The notes under the pieces: model-generated
The model's input: the letters and a program-made list of their open reading frames with translations, nothing else
Told to the model about the DNA's origin: nothing
Databases searched by the model: none
Position numbers and translations under genes: made by a program
NCBI GenBank assembly: GCA_020634315.1
Contig: JACKBV010000013.1
Location: forward strand, 1-64,000
Length of the DNA: 64,000 nucleotides
Direction of reading: 5' to 3'
Source of the DNA: Ardenticatenaceae bacterium
GTDB taxonomy: Bacteria; Chloroflexota; Anaerolineae; Promineifilales; Promineifilaceae
Shown here: positions 44,649-53,879 of the stretch, piece after piece
Position numbering within the stretch: the stretch's first letter is position 1
Layout of the letters: the number at the start of each line of letters is the position of its first letter

Positions 44649-47600
44649 TTATTCATTTACGGTAACGATTTCGATGCTCTCAATGAGATCCCCGGCGAAG
44701 TCAGGGTTGGTGGATGGGTCACGCAGCGTCAGGCTGTCTAGCACCTCTTGCCCCGCAATCAATTCGCCAAAGATGGTGTGGTTGCCGGTGAGCCATTCGG
44801 TTGGCACGTAGGTGATAAAGAATTGGCTGCCGTTGGTATTTATTCCGGCATTAGCCATCGCTAACAAGCCAGGACGATCAAAGGCCAGTCCGTTGTTAAC
44901 TTCATCCTGGAATTGGTAGCCAGGGCCGCCCATGCCGGTGCCGGTGGGATCGCCGCCCTGGGCCATGAAGTCGGCGAGGACGCGATGGAATGTCGTGTTG
45001 TCGTAGAAGCCCTGTTCGGCGAGGAAGATAAAGTTGTTGACGGTGATTGGGGACTCATCATCGAAGAGACGCAGCCGTATGTCTCCTTTTTCTGTCTTGA
45101 TGATGGCATCGTAGGTGAGGCTGGTGTCGATGACCAAAGGTGGTTGGCTGGTGAGGAGGCCATTGCGGGCGGCTGGTTCGATGCTGGCAAACGGCCGTTC
45201 CCCTTCGAGCGTCACTGTGCCAGTATCGCTGGGCGCAGCCGGGACTTCACTGGTTGTTTCCACACCCAACTCTGTTAGCAGCTGTTGCACTTGCGCGGCT
45301 GCATCCGTGGGTGCCTGAGTTAGCGCCAACTTTGCCTTGGCAATGGCGTTATCTGTATCATCCAGGTTACGGTAAGCGACAGCTATCAAGTAGTTGACGT
45401 TCCAGGCTGGTAAGCTGCCACTTGTATCATTTGTTAGAGCATTTTCAAAGGCAGGGATAGCCGCTTCATAGTCGGTCAATTCCTGGTTGAGTTGGCCCAA
45501 TTGCAGCCAGGCGCGGGCATTGGTTTTGTCATATTCCAGCCCATCTTCGAGACTGCTGACGGCCTGTCGATAGTAGCCCTCTTGTAAAGCTGCGTCGCTG
45601 CGACCGGCGCACGTGATGTAAGCATCGGCACGAGCGAAAAAGAGCGTGGAATAATAGGGGTCGATGACTACCCCTTCATCATAAATTGCCAGCGCTTTCT
45701 CGCAGTCGCCGCGCAAATCCAGTGTCAGCCCGGCATATTCAGTGCGGATGGTGGAATTTTGCGGGCTGAGGTCTAGGGCGCTTTGGTAGTAAGATTCTGC
45801 CTTTTCCAGGCGATCTTCGCGTGTGGCTTCGTCCTGAGCCAGTTGGGTGAGGCGGGTGTTTAAGCGAGCCAGATTGGCTGTATGGTCTGTGTTGAGCGGA
45901 TTGACCTCTTGTGCCAGCAGCAACCGTTCTTCGGCGGCAGCAAATAGACTGGCCTGTACGGCCGTATCTGCTTCGATAGTCGAGCGTTCCAGATAGGCGC
46001 GGCCGAGGAAGAGATAATAGAAATCTTCTTTGGGAGCCAGGTCCAGGGCATGTTCATAAATCGCAATGGTATTATCCCAGGCTGCCGCCCCTTCAGTGAG
46101 CGTTTGCTGATTCCGGCTGAGGCGGGCCGCTTGATCGTCATACGGCTTGCCCCGCTTAAAGACAACATCTGCTTGAATGACACGAACATTGGTCTGGCTG
46201 ACACCGACAAAGGCAAGCCCGAAGAGGGCAACCAGGGCGATGATGGCCGCCGTTGTGCCAAATTCGCGTGCCCGTGCGCTGTAATATCGCCCCAAAACAA
46301 AGGCCGCGATGATGATCAGCGTAATGACAAAAACGTAAAACAGGTTAAGGAAACTGGTTGCCAGACTGGCCTCAAACACACGCAGGTCTTGCGTTGTCGC
46401 AAACTGCTGCGTTGTTTGTGGCGCAATGGATCCTTTAACCAGGTTGGCTTGCAAGTAGGCGTACAATAATCCGCCAGCCAGTGCGATGAAGGTTGCGACA
46501 AGCAGCGGCAGCAGATTGGTGCGCCAACTATTGTCCCACAACAGGTAAAGGCCAACCGCGGCGACGAGCAGCAGCGCCAGTGCTGGAATCACACTGCCGG
46601 CGACGAGAACTGGCAGGCTGAAAAGTATCCCTGTGCCAGCGATGGTGGCAGCTATGAAACGGCCGTTTTCCCATCCCAAAAACAAAGCGGCAGCCCCCAT
46701 AAAACTCATCACGCTCCACAGCAGGAGTAATGTGCGCCCCAGCGTCCCGGTAATAGTCGTGGGCGGAGCACCTGTGTACAGGTAGACAGCGCCAGCGGCA
46801 CTTGCCAGGAACGACAGCCCAAACAAGCCCATCGCTAACTGTTTGCGATTGGCCTGCAAAGCGGCCGTTACCGTTGTGAACTCCAAATCCCCTATTTTCA
46901 CCATTTCACTGGCGCTAACCAATGTGCCCAATGTCCAGGTGAGCATGATCATGAGGAAAATGAAGGGTGAATCGGCGAAGTCCTTGCGTGCGTTTAAAAA
47001 CAAGGATTGATGGAAAATTTCACCGGCTGTAATGTCAGCCGGGCTTTCAATGACTTTGTCTGGTGGCAATGAATAGGTCGTGTATTCAAAGCCCATAATG
47101 CCAATCATCAAAACCAGCATGAGGCCATGCAGCAAAATCGGCCCCCACGCATCTTTGCTGAATGGCTCTAATGTGCGGCTGACGCGGCGGCGCTTGCGTG
47201 TTTTGCTCTCTACAACAGCGGGTGCTTCTTGCAAACGAGGCAGCAAGTAGCCGATGATAAACAAGAGGCCGACGTAGGTGAAGAAGTGAAGGCGGGTCGC
47301 AGCGATGGCAATACCAAAGTGGATTTCGACGTAATGGGCGAGTACGGCCGTTACCAGGGCGATCATCAACAGCCGGTCAACGGCAAAGGGGTCTTCTAGC
47401 ACTTCATCACTATCGGAGTAAGCAAACAACGCGTAGTAAATCAGGTAGAGCACCAGCCCGATGATGCTGCCGAAGGGGACGGCGACGCCGAAGAATGGAG
47501 CGCCCATGGTTGGCACGATAACGGCCGTTGCCACCACTGCCCCTAAAATCCACAGCGCCAGCAGCAAATTCCGGTCGCGCTTGCCACGCACAACCCCCAA

Positions 47601-49148
47601 CCACTTAAAGCCATAGTAAAAGACACTGATATACAGCGCCTGCCATATCAAGAAGCCAAGCCCACCCGTTATGACCAGGGCGTCAAATGTCTCATTGTGT
47701 GAACGATCCGGCGAAGCATTACGCGCTTCCACCGTTGCCAGTTCTGGCGGATAGAAACGGTTATAAGCCACATACATCGATTCTGGCCCATACCCAATAA
47801 GCGGGCGCAGGAAGTTAAATGGATCTTCATGGCCGTCCGGATATTTCAACGGTTCATGGATACCAATTAAGTCCAATACACCTGTCCAAATGTACACACG
47901 AACCGTACCCGTTCGGCTTTCCGAGTCAATTAATTGCCCCAAGCGGCCGATGGATGGCAAACTTTTCCACTCCAAAAGAGTATCGCTGATGTTGGCGATC
48001 AGTGGCGTCTCGCCGAATTGCTCACTTATGGAGTCGGCAAAGTTGAATGCACCCAACCAGAGGGCGAGCACTAACGCCAATAACATCCAGGACAGCCACA
48101 GCCAACGCCAACCACGGCGAATGGCAACCATGATAAAGATGATGAGTGTGACTACACCAACCGACGCGGCAAAGGCAATAAAGGAGGCCATTGGCCCGGC
48201 CAATGATTCGAGTCGGCCGGTAGCTGTGACTTGATTGATGATGAAGTCAAAAACGAAAAAGGAGATGATGATGCCGCCGAATAGCAAGGCCAATACCTTG
48301 CCAATATCGCCCAGTCCTATGCGTTTGTGTGTGGGATCCGCATTGCGTAAGGAGACGAGCAAGATGAGGATAAAGGCGAATAACCCAATGCCTAACCCTA
48401 ACCATGGCCCACGACTGCTAGACCAGTAAATGGCAAGCAGTTGAATTGCCAGGGTGAAAATATAAATGGAGGCACGGATGACATCGGCGTAGGAAAGTTC
48501 ATCATCGCCAAGAATGTTGGTGAAAGCATCGACAATGCGAGCCAGGGTGGGCGGAACAGCCATGATCAGGTATGCAGCGATGAAAATGGCGTTTCCCATG
48601 TGCCCGGCGATACGGGTGATGGTGTTGCCACCCCAGGGCAGTGGGTCAAGATCGAAGTGTTGTAACATGCCGTAGAAGGAGATGGGGATGCTGGTGATGA
48701 TAACGGCCGTTATCACTCGATTCACCTGTGCTCGTGTGCGCATCGTCGCCGCCACCAGCGCAAAGACAACAATGTACGACAACGTTGTGTACGTCCCTTG
48801 CAAGCGCTGATAAGACCCGGCCCAACTGACGCGTGGCGTGATCGAAAAGAGAGTGGAGAGGAGATAAACCACGACCAGAAGGAAAACTGGCAAAATGAAA
48901 GGTTGCTGCCAGATAGAAGCCTCGTTTTTCCAGCGCAGCCAGTCGAGGTCTTGCCATGCTTGTTCATTGATGAACTTGACAATCCAGGCCACGCTCATTA
49001 GCAAGGCAATCGAGCGCAGTAAGGTTAATTTGTCTGGTTCAAAAACACGGTCGGAATGGATGTTAAAGAAAAGGGGAATGGCAATAACGGCTGCGATCCA
49101 ACCCATTTCTATAAAACCATTACACCATTGAGAAAGCTTTGAATTCAT
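44649..49148 (-). CDS. O-antigen-ligase/polymerase-like membrane protein fused to TPR and cyclophilin
   Basis: A 1499-aa single frame. Residues about 1-1000 contain many membrane helices and an O-antigen ligase (Wzy_C/WaaL-type) region: IYWSSSRGPWLGLGIG, GYGPESMYVAYNRFYP and SHNETFDALVITGGLG. About 1050-1310 are TPR-like repeats (AESYYQSALDLSPQNS, ALAIYDEGVVIDPYYS, AIPAFENALTNDTSG). The last about 165 residues are a cyclophilin PPIase with FHRVLADFMAQGGDPTGTG, LLAMANAGINTNGSQFFI and EWLTGNHTIFGELIAGQ. The human-CypA active-site equivalents (Arg55, Phe60, Gln63, Phe113, Trp121, His126) all appear present. It is in the polysaccharide locus, upstream of the WecA-like gene. Polymerase versus ligase role is open. 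Confidence 0.88.
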   Translation of the reverse strand: MNSKLSQWCNGFIEMGWIAAVIAIPLFFNIHSDRVFEPDKLTLLRSIALLMSVAWIVKFINEQAWQDLDWLRWKNEASIWQQPFILPVFLLVVVYLLSTLFSITPRVSWAGSYQRLQGTYTTLSYIVVFALVAATMRTRAQVNRVITAVIITSIPISFYGMLQHFDLDPLPWGGNTITRIAGHMGNAIFIAAYLIMAVPPTLARIVDAFTNILGDDELSYADVIRASIYIFTLAIQLLAIYWSSSRGPWLGLGIGLFAFILILLVSLRNADPTHKRIGLGDIGKVLALLFGGIIISFFVFDFIINQVTATGRLESLAGPMASFIAFAASVGVVTLIIFIMVAIRRGWRWLWLSWMLLALVLALWLGAFNFADSISEQFGETPLIANISDTLLEWKSLPSIGRLGQLIDSESRTGTVRVYIWTGVLDLIGIHEPLKYPDGHEDPFNFLRPLIGYGPESMYVAYNRFYPPELATVEARNASPDRSHNETFDALVITGGLGFLIWQALYISVFYYGFKWLGVVRGKRDRNLLLALWILGAVVATAVIVPTMGAPFFGVAVPFGSIIGLVLYLIYYALFAYSDSDEVLEDPFAVDRLLMIALVTAVLAHYVEIHFGIAIAATRLHFFTYVGLLFIIGYLLPRLQEAPAVVESKTRKRRRVSRTLEPFSKDAWGPILLHGLMLVLMIGIMGFEYTTYSLPPDKVIESPADITAGEIFHQSLFLNARKDFADSPFIFLMIMLTWTLGTLVSASEMVKIGDLEFTTVTAALQANRKQLAMGLFGLSFLASAAGAVYLYTGAPPTTITGTLGRTLLLLWSVMSFMGAAALFLGWENGRFIAATIAGTGILFSLPVLVAGSVIPALALLLVAAVGLYLLWDNSWRTNLLPLLVATFIALAGGLLYAYLQANLVKGSIAPQTTQQFATTQDLRVFEASLATSFLNLFYVFVITLIIIAAFVLGRYYSARAREFGTTAAIIALVALFGLAFVGVSQTNVRVIQADVVFKRGKPYDDQAARLSRNQQTLTEGAAAWDNTIAIYEHALDLAPKEDFYYLFLGRAYLERSTIEADTAVQASLFAAAEERLLLAQEVNPLNTDHTANLARLNTRLTQLAQDEATREDRLEKAESYYQSALDLSPQNSTIRTEYAGLTLDLRGDCEKALAIYDEGVVIDPYYSTLFFARADAYITCAGRSDAALQEGYYRQAVSSLEDGLEYDKTNARAWLQLGQLNQELTDYEAAIPAFENALTNDTSGSLPAWNVNYLIAVAYRNLDDTDNAIAKAKLALTQAPTDAAAQVQQLLTELGVETTSEVPAAPSDTGTVTLEGERPFASIEPAARNGLLTSQPPLVIDTSLTYDAIIKTEKGDIRLRLFDDESPITVNNFIFLAEQGFYDNTTFHRVLADFMAQGGDPTGTGMGGPGYQFQDEVNNGLAFDRPGLLAMANAGINTNGSQFFITYVPTEWLTGNHTIFGELIAGQEVLDSLTLRDPSTNPDFAGDLIESIEIVTVNE

Positions 49149-49348
49149 ACCTGCACACCTGTTTAGTTAGAGGTTGCTGAAAATGCGTGTGTATAACGAA
49201 CCCTTATTGCAGAGCACGGAACGTGGATGTCCAAAACCTTATTTCCAGCAATATCTAATGTTTAATTCTTTGGCTATCTGAAAACGGTTTGTTTCCAGTG
49301 TAAGAACCGGAGGAATGTTACCGCATGGAGATAGGGCAAGCAAGCTGC

Positions 49349-50530
49349 TTACACGCGTGACGGTAATAAACGTCGATACAAGGCGTCGATATCAGTTACC
49401 ATTAGCTCGGCACTAAAAAGTGGGGCCTGGATACGGCCGTTTTCCCCCATCTGCTGTCTTAGCCCTTCATTTTTCAGCAACATAACCACTTTGTTCGCCA
49501 ACTCTTCTGGCTGCCCCTTCGTCACCAGGAACCCGTTTTCCCCCTCTATAACTGCCTCGGCTGAGCCATCAGCCTGTGTGCAAACAATGGGCAAACCGGT
49601 TGCCATCGCTTGTGGCAGCACGCGCGGCAGCCCTTCCCACAAGCTGCTCAACACAAACACATCAAAAGCCGCCATCAATTCAGGGATGTCGCGGCGCAAA
49701 CCGGTCAACACAACTTGATTGGCAATGCCCGCTGTTTGCAGGGCGCGTTCTACATCTGGACGCAGTTCCCCATCGCCAACAATGACAAACCAGGTATCTG
49801 GCTGCTGCCGCAGGACATGAATGATGGCTGTTACCAGGTCAAGCGGCGCTTTTTGCGCAGAGAGGCGTGTGACACTGCCCACGACCAGCGCATCCTGTGG
49901 AATGCCAAGCTGCTGCCGCATGTGTGCTGGAGAAATTTGGGGATGACCAAAGCGATCTAGCTCGATGCCACTGCGAATAAGGGTGTAGTGCGCGGCATTT
50001 TTGATGCCCTGCGCCACCCCTTTATCACGATCTTTGGCGGTGACGACAATCGTGGCGTCCCCGCACCAATCGCCGATTTTTTCGAGAGCGACGTAGAAGC
50101 TTAATTTGCGCGGTGACATTTGCTCGTGGAAGCTCCAACCATGCACGGTATGGACGATGAGAGGAACGCCAGCCAGTTTGGCGGCGACGCGCCCCAGTAC
50201 GCCTGCTTTAGAGCTGTGGCTGTGGACGATGTGGAAACGGCCGTTTCGCATCATCTTTGTCAACTTCATCAACGCTCGTAAATCATTGGCTGGGCTGACT
50301 TCGCGCAGCAGCTCCGGCATGATCGTCAGAGGAATACCGCGTGCCTGCACTTCTTCGATGAGCGACCCTTCCGGTCCAGTTTGCGGGCCAGAGACGATGC
50401 TCACGTCATATTGCCCGGCATATTCTGGCCGATGGTTAAGGTAATCGGCCGTGAGCATCGTGTTTTCTTGTGCCCCGCCGATAATCAGGCGGGTGATAGG
50501 ATGTAAAACGCGAATTTTTTCCATAAGCAT
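49349..50530 (-). CDS. Family 4 glycosyltransferase
   Basis: A 393-aa GT-B fold enzyme. The N-terminal domain begins VLHPITRLIIGGAQENT and has HIVHSHSSKAGVLGRVAA. The C-terminal nucleotide-sugar domain has VGSVTRLSAQKAPLDLVTA, FVIVGDGELRPDVE and the EX7E-type block SSLWEGLPRVLPQAMATGLPIV (two Glu seven residues apart in related enzymes, here partly changed). Retaining GT4 enzymes add hexose or N-acetylhexosamine to lipid-linked sugars. The donor is unknown. It is downstream of the other GTs and separated from the giant membrane protein by a 200-bp gap. Confidence 0.9.
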   Translation of the reverse strand: MLMEKIRVLHPITRLIIGGAQENTMLTADYLNHRPEYAGQYDVSIVSGPQTGPEGSLIEEVQARGIPLTIMPELLREVSPANDLRALMKLTKMMRNGRFHIVHSHSSKAGVLGRVAAKLAGVPLIVHTVHGWSFHEQMSPRKLSFYVALEKIGDWCGDATIVVTAKDRDKGVAQGIKNAAHYTLIRSGIELDRFGHPQISPAHMRQQLGIPQDALVVGSVTRLSAQKAPLDLVTAIIHVLRQQPDTWFVIVGDGELRPDVERALQTAGIANQVVLTGLRRDIPELMAAFDVFVLSSLWEGLPRVLPQAMATGLPIVCTQADGSAEAVIEGENGFLVTKGQPEELANKVVMLLKNEGLRQQMGENGRIQAPLFSAELMVTDIDALYRRLLPSRV

Positions 50531-50573
50531 TGTCTCGTTGAAATAGGTGGTTGTCGTGAATGCAAAGTCCCCT

Positions 50574-51719
50574 CTATCGGTGTTTCCCGTTCCTCTCTAA
50601 AACATGTCGGTAGAGGGTTAAGGTTTCCGCCGCCGCCTGCTGCCAACTAAAACGCTGCTGCCATTTTTGCCCTTTTGCCACCCACATTTGTCGGCTGTCG
50701 CTGTTGGCGAGCAGCTCATCAATTGCTCTCTGAATGGCGTCGGTGTCATGGGGATCAACAGCCAGGCCGCCCTCGCCGACAATTTCTCCGGCGGCGGTGG
50801 TATTGGCCGCAATCACTGGCGTCTGGCAGGCCATCGCCTCCAAAATGGGCAGCCCAAATCCTTCGTAGAAGGAGACAAGAACGAACAAATCTGCTGCCGT
50901 GTACGCGGCAATGAGTTCGGGAAAGGTGACATTGCTGAGAAAATGCACTTGCGCTGCCAATCCATTTGCCTGGACATATTCTTCTGGCGCGGTGTAATCC
51001 TGGTATGGCTGCCCGATGATGACTAGATCATGCGTGTGGCGGCTTTGGCTGCGGCCATAAGCTTGCAGCAGTCCCAGGTGATTTTTGTGGGGCCGTCGTT
51101 CGCCTACTGTGAGGAGAAACGGCCGTGTTAATCCATATCGCTCCCGAAGAGCTGTGATTGCTTCCGTCCCGGCTGGCTGAAATTGTGCGTCGGCGGCCGC
51201 ATATATCACCATCATATGTTCAGGTTGTTTGCCAAATATAGCCTGCATATCTCGTGCGGTTGCGTGAGAGATCACGATAATACTTGCCGCTCGGCGCAAA
51301 CTTTGTGCGAAACTAAAACGCATATATTGACGTTTTATGCTGCTAAGATTCGTAAAGAAATCCGGATGTACTAGGTACTTTGCATCGTATAAGGTTGCTA
51401 CCACTGGGATTGGTTGATACAAGACTGGGGCATCAAAATGAGGGTAATGTATTAAATCAACGCCTAACTGCTGTGCCAATCGGGGCAGTGTCCAATGCTG
51501 GCGCAGCGACATGTGCCGCTCGTCACTGATGTGATGTGTCAAGTTTGGAGCCTGCCACTGCTCTACGCCATATCCAGGCCAGGGATGTGACCCGCGCAGC
51601 AGATGAATATGCCAATCTGAAGCTGCTTGCCACAGTTCTGGCAGCAAAGAAGTGATGTACTGTCCAATGCCCGTAGGCTTGGGCAAAATCAGGCGTGCAT
51701 CAAACAGCAGTGATGGCAT
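50574..51719 (-). CDS. Family 4 glycosyltransferase (mannosyltransferase-like)
   Basis: A 381-aa GT-B enzyme. It has FDARLILPKPTGIGQYI at the start, VDLIHYPHFDAPV, FLLTVGERRPHKNHLGLLQA and VSFYEGFGLPILEAMACQTPVI (the EGFGLPxLE block with both conserved Glu), then AAGEIVGEGGLAVDP. This set is typical of GT4 mannosyl- or rhamnosyltransferases in O-antigen and exopolysaccharide synthesis. Donor specificity cannot be read. A shift to AT-richer sequence begins within this gene and continues to about 58.9 kb. Confidence 0.92.
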   Translation of the reverse strand: MPSLLFDARLILPKPTGIGQYITSLLPELWQAASDWHIHLLRGSHPWPGYGVEQWQAPNLTHHISDERHMSLRQHWTLPRLAQQLGVDLIHYPHFDAPVLYQPIPVVATLYDAKYLVHPDFFTNLSSIKRQYMRFSFAQSLRRAASIIVISHATARDMQAIFGKQPEHMMVIYAAADAQFQPAGTEAITALRERYGLTRPFLLTVGERRPHKNHLGLLQAYGRSQSRHTHDLVIIGQPYQDYTAPEEYVQANGLAAQVHFLSNVTFPELIAAYTAADLFVLVSFYEGFGLPILEAMACQTPVIAANTTAAGEIVGEGGLAVDPHDTDAIQRAIDELLANSDSRQMWVAKGQKWQQRFSWQQAAAETLTLYRHVLERNGKHR

Positions 51720-51795
51720 CTTCTCTCTCCAATCCTTGACCGCTCAGTAGCTCCACCAACCGTTAACCCATGAATTAAATGCAAGATTTTCATGT

Positions 51796-52722
51796 CTAAA
51801 ATTGCATAGCCTTGCGTCGCCAATGGGCAGCTTTTTGGATCAAAGATTGCGGCAGCAATGCGCCTAACCAGTATACATAAGGGGATAGGTACCCAGGGCG
51901 CAATCTGATAGCTTGCTCAAAAGAGCGTCGAGCTTGCTGTCTTGATCCTTTTTTCGCTAATAATAAACCGTTGGCTATATAGTTGTTGGCTAACGCTTGA
52001 TTCTTTAATGGCGCTAATTCCGGGTTACGAGTAACCGCTCTTTCAATAACGATTTGTATGGACTCTATAGCCTTCTGTCCACCCGTTTCGGATGTGACAT
52101 TATTGCTATGTTGTCTGAAACTCGCTAATACTTCTGGCACAATTTGAATGGGATAAAGGGATGCAATACGTAGCATCATATCCCAATCTGTGGATTTGTG
52201 TAATGGGAAGAAGACTCCAACCATTTGGAAAACGTCTCTACGTATCAGAGGTGTAATGGAGGGGATAAAATTTTTCACAAATAAGGAGCGTAGAATATCT
52301 CCTTCCTGTAAAGAGTGACGTTTGCTTTGTGTATAGATGACTTGACCGGTATACCCATCAAATAATTCAGAGTCAGTATAATTCCAGGCTATGTGGGGGT
52401 TTTGAGCAAACAGAGCCATCTGTTTTTCAATTTTTTGCGGGTACCACAAATCGTCTGAATCAAGGAAACCGATGTATTCACCATGTGCTTGTTTGATGCC
52501 GGCATTCCGCGCATACGCCCCCCCCATACCTTGTTGAGGCTCAGTGATGAGTTTTATATGCTTTTGATAGGGTTGAAGGCGTTCAATTGTATCGTCAGTA
52601 GAGTTGTTATCCACGACGATAATTTCTAGTGGAGAATATGTTTGCCCGAGAACAGATTCGACAGTTTGTACAATGAATTGAGCGCGATTATAGGTTGGGA
52701 TAATGACACTAACTAACGACAT
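51796..52722 (-). CDS. Family 2 glycosyltransferase
   Basis: A 308-aa GT-A enzyme. SVIIPTYNRAQFIVQTVESVL opens the domain; VVDNNSTDDT and GEYIGFLDSDDLWYP give the DXD-type metal site (SDD). STDWDMMLRIA is the acceptor-side acidic block. The C-terminal 70 residues form a TPR-like extension (ANGLLLAKKGSRQQARRSFEQAI). Its ATG overlaps the stop of the upstream GT4 gene by one base (TAATG), so they are translationally coupled. It is AT-rich relative to the window. Confidence 0.93.
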   Translation of the reverse strand: MSLVSVIIPTYNRAQFIVQTVESVLGQTYSPLEIIVVDNNSTDDTIERLQPYQKHIKLITEPQQGMGGAYARNAGIKQAHGEYIGFLDSDDLWYPQKIEKQMALFAQNPHIAWNYTDSELFDGYTGQVIYTQSKRHSLQEGDILRSLFVKNFIPSITPLIRRDVFQMVGVFFPLHKSTDWDMMLRIASLYPIQIVPEVLASFRQHSNNVTSETGGQKAIESIQIVIERAVTRNPELAPLKNQALANNYIANGLLLAKKGSRQQARRSFEQAIRLRPGYLSPYVYWLGALLPQSLIQKAAHWRRKAMQF

Positions 52723-53879
52723 TAGGCAAGGATATCCTTGTAAATTTGTGCTAAGCGCTGTCCTTGAATGACGGCGTTATATTCTTGTTCAATATGTTTC
52801 CGTCCATTTGCCAATAAGTCATCCCATGCTTCAGGGTGTTCTAGCCACCATCGGATTTGTGCTGCAATGTCATTTACGTCCCGTTCGGCAGCCAGACGTC
52901 CTGTTTCTTTGTGCTTGATGATAGCAGGGATGTCGCAGTGAAAAGAACTAACAATGGGTATGCCGGTTGCCGCCATATCAATGAGGGCAACTGGTGCCCC
53001 CCCTTCACTGTCTCCATCGCTAGCAAGTATGCTAGGAGATAGAAATAGATGGTGTGTATAGGCTTCTTTCATTAGTCGTTCATATGGTTGATACCCTAGG
53101 AATGTGACGGATTTTTGCAAATTCGCCTGAGCGATGGAGGTCATAATATGCTCTTTTTCAGCGATGCTACGTGTTTCATGACGGGCATCACCAATAATGG
53201 TGATCTCTATTGGATAATCTTTTTGTATTTGTCCAAGCGCTTGGAGACCATAGGGGAACCCCTTTTTTTCAATGAAAGAGGCGGCCATTAATACCCGTAA
53301 GGGTTGTCCAGGATTCCATTGTCGAGGCTGGTAGATGATTTTTTCAGTTTCGACACCTAAATGTTGAGTATGTACTTTTTGGGGAGGGCAGCCCAGGTTA
53401 ATGATACTCTGGCGCATGTACGGCCCTTCGCATAAAATCAAATCTACTTCGGCAAAGAGTTGTGTGTAACGGCCGTACCAATTCGGATCAACTTGTAAAA
53501 TTAAATTCACATCATAACCATAAAATGTCACGATATGTTTTACATGATTTTTTTTCGCTACTGCTAAGTTTCGCCAGCCACGATCGCCAAAATGTGTGTG
53601 TAAGATTTGTACGCCAGTTTTGCGTACCTGCGTAGTTACAAATTGTAGGTGTTGTCGCCAACCCAAACGACGTGCTGCCCTGTCAGCATAATATAGCAAG
53701 CGGTGATCAGCTAAAACATGGAGATGTGGCCACGGGAAAGAATCTGCATTTTCCCTTCGTTCCGCTATTACATGTGTCTCTACACCCTTTGGCAGATATG
53801 CAATTTGCCGGTAAATCCAATTTTCTGTGAGCGGCAACCACTTGTAACAACTATGAGCAACGCCCAAGGAATTAACCAT
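52722..53879 (-). CDS. Family 4 glycosyltransferase (WcaL/AmsK-like)
   Basis: A 385-aa GT-B enzyme. Features are ILHTHFGDRGWRNLAVAKK, HIVTFYGYDVN, RVLMAASFIEKKGFPYGLQAL, ITIIGDARHE and LSPSILASDGDSEGGAPVALIDMAATGIPIV, as in colanic-acid-type glycosyltransferases (the GDSEGGAPV block). It overlaps the flippase gene by 8 bp and the GT2 gene by 1 bp, a tight operon. Donor and acceptor unknown. Confidence 0.9.
   Translation of the reverse strand: MVNSLGVAHSCYKWLPLTENWIYRQIAYLPKGVETHVIAERRENADSFPWPHLHVLADHRLLYYADRAARRLGWRQHLQFVTTQVRKTGVQILHTHFGDRGWRNLAVAKKNHVKHIVTFYGYDVNLILQVDPNWYGRYTQLFAEVDLILCEGPYMRQSIINLGCPPQKVHTQHLGVETEKIIYQPRQWNPGQPLRVLMAASFIEKKGFPYGLQALGQIQKDYPIEITIIGDARHETRSIAEKEHIMTSIAQANLQKSVTFLGYQPYERLMKEAYTHHLFLSPSILASDGDSEGGAPVALIDMAATGIPIVSSFHCDIPAIIKHKETGRLAAERDVNDIAAQIRWWLEHPEAWDDLLANGRKHIEQEYNAVIQGQRLAQIYKDILA

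Noticed and set aside
49149..49348. Possible RNA gene or riboswitch in the gap before the giant membrane protein
   Set aside because: I see no stable stem, terminator or known riboswitch signature in these 200 bp.
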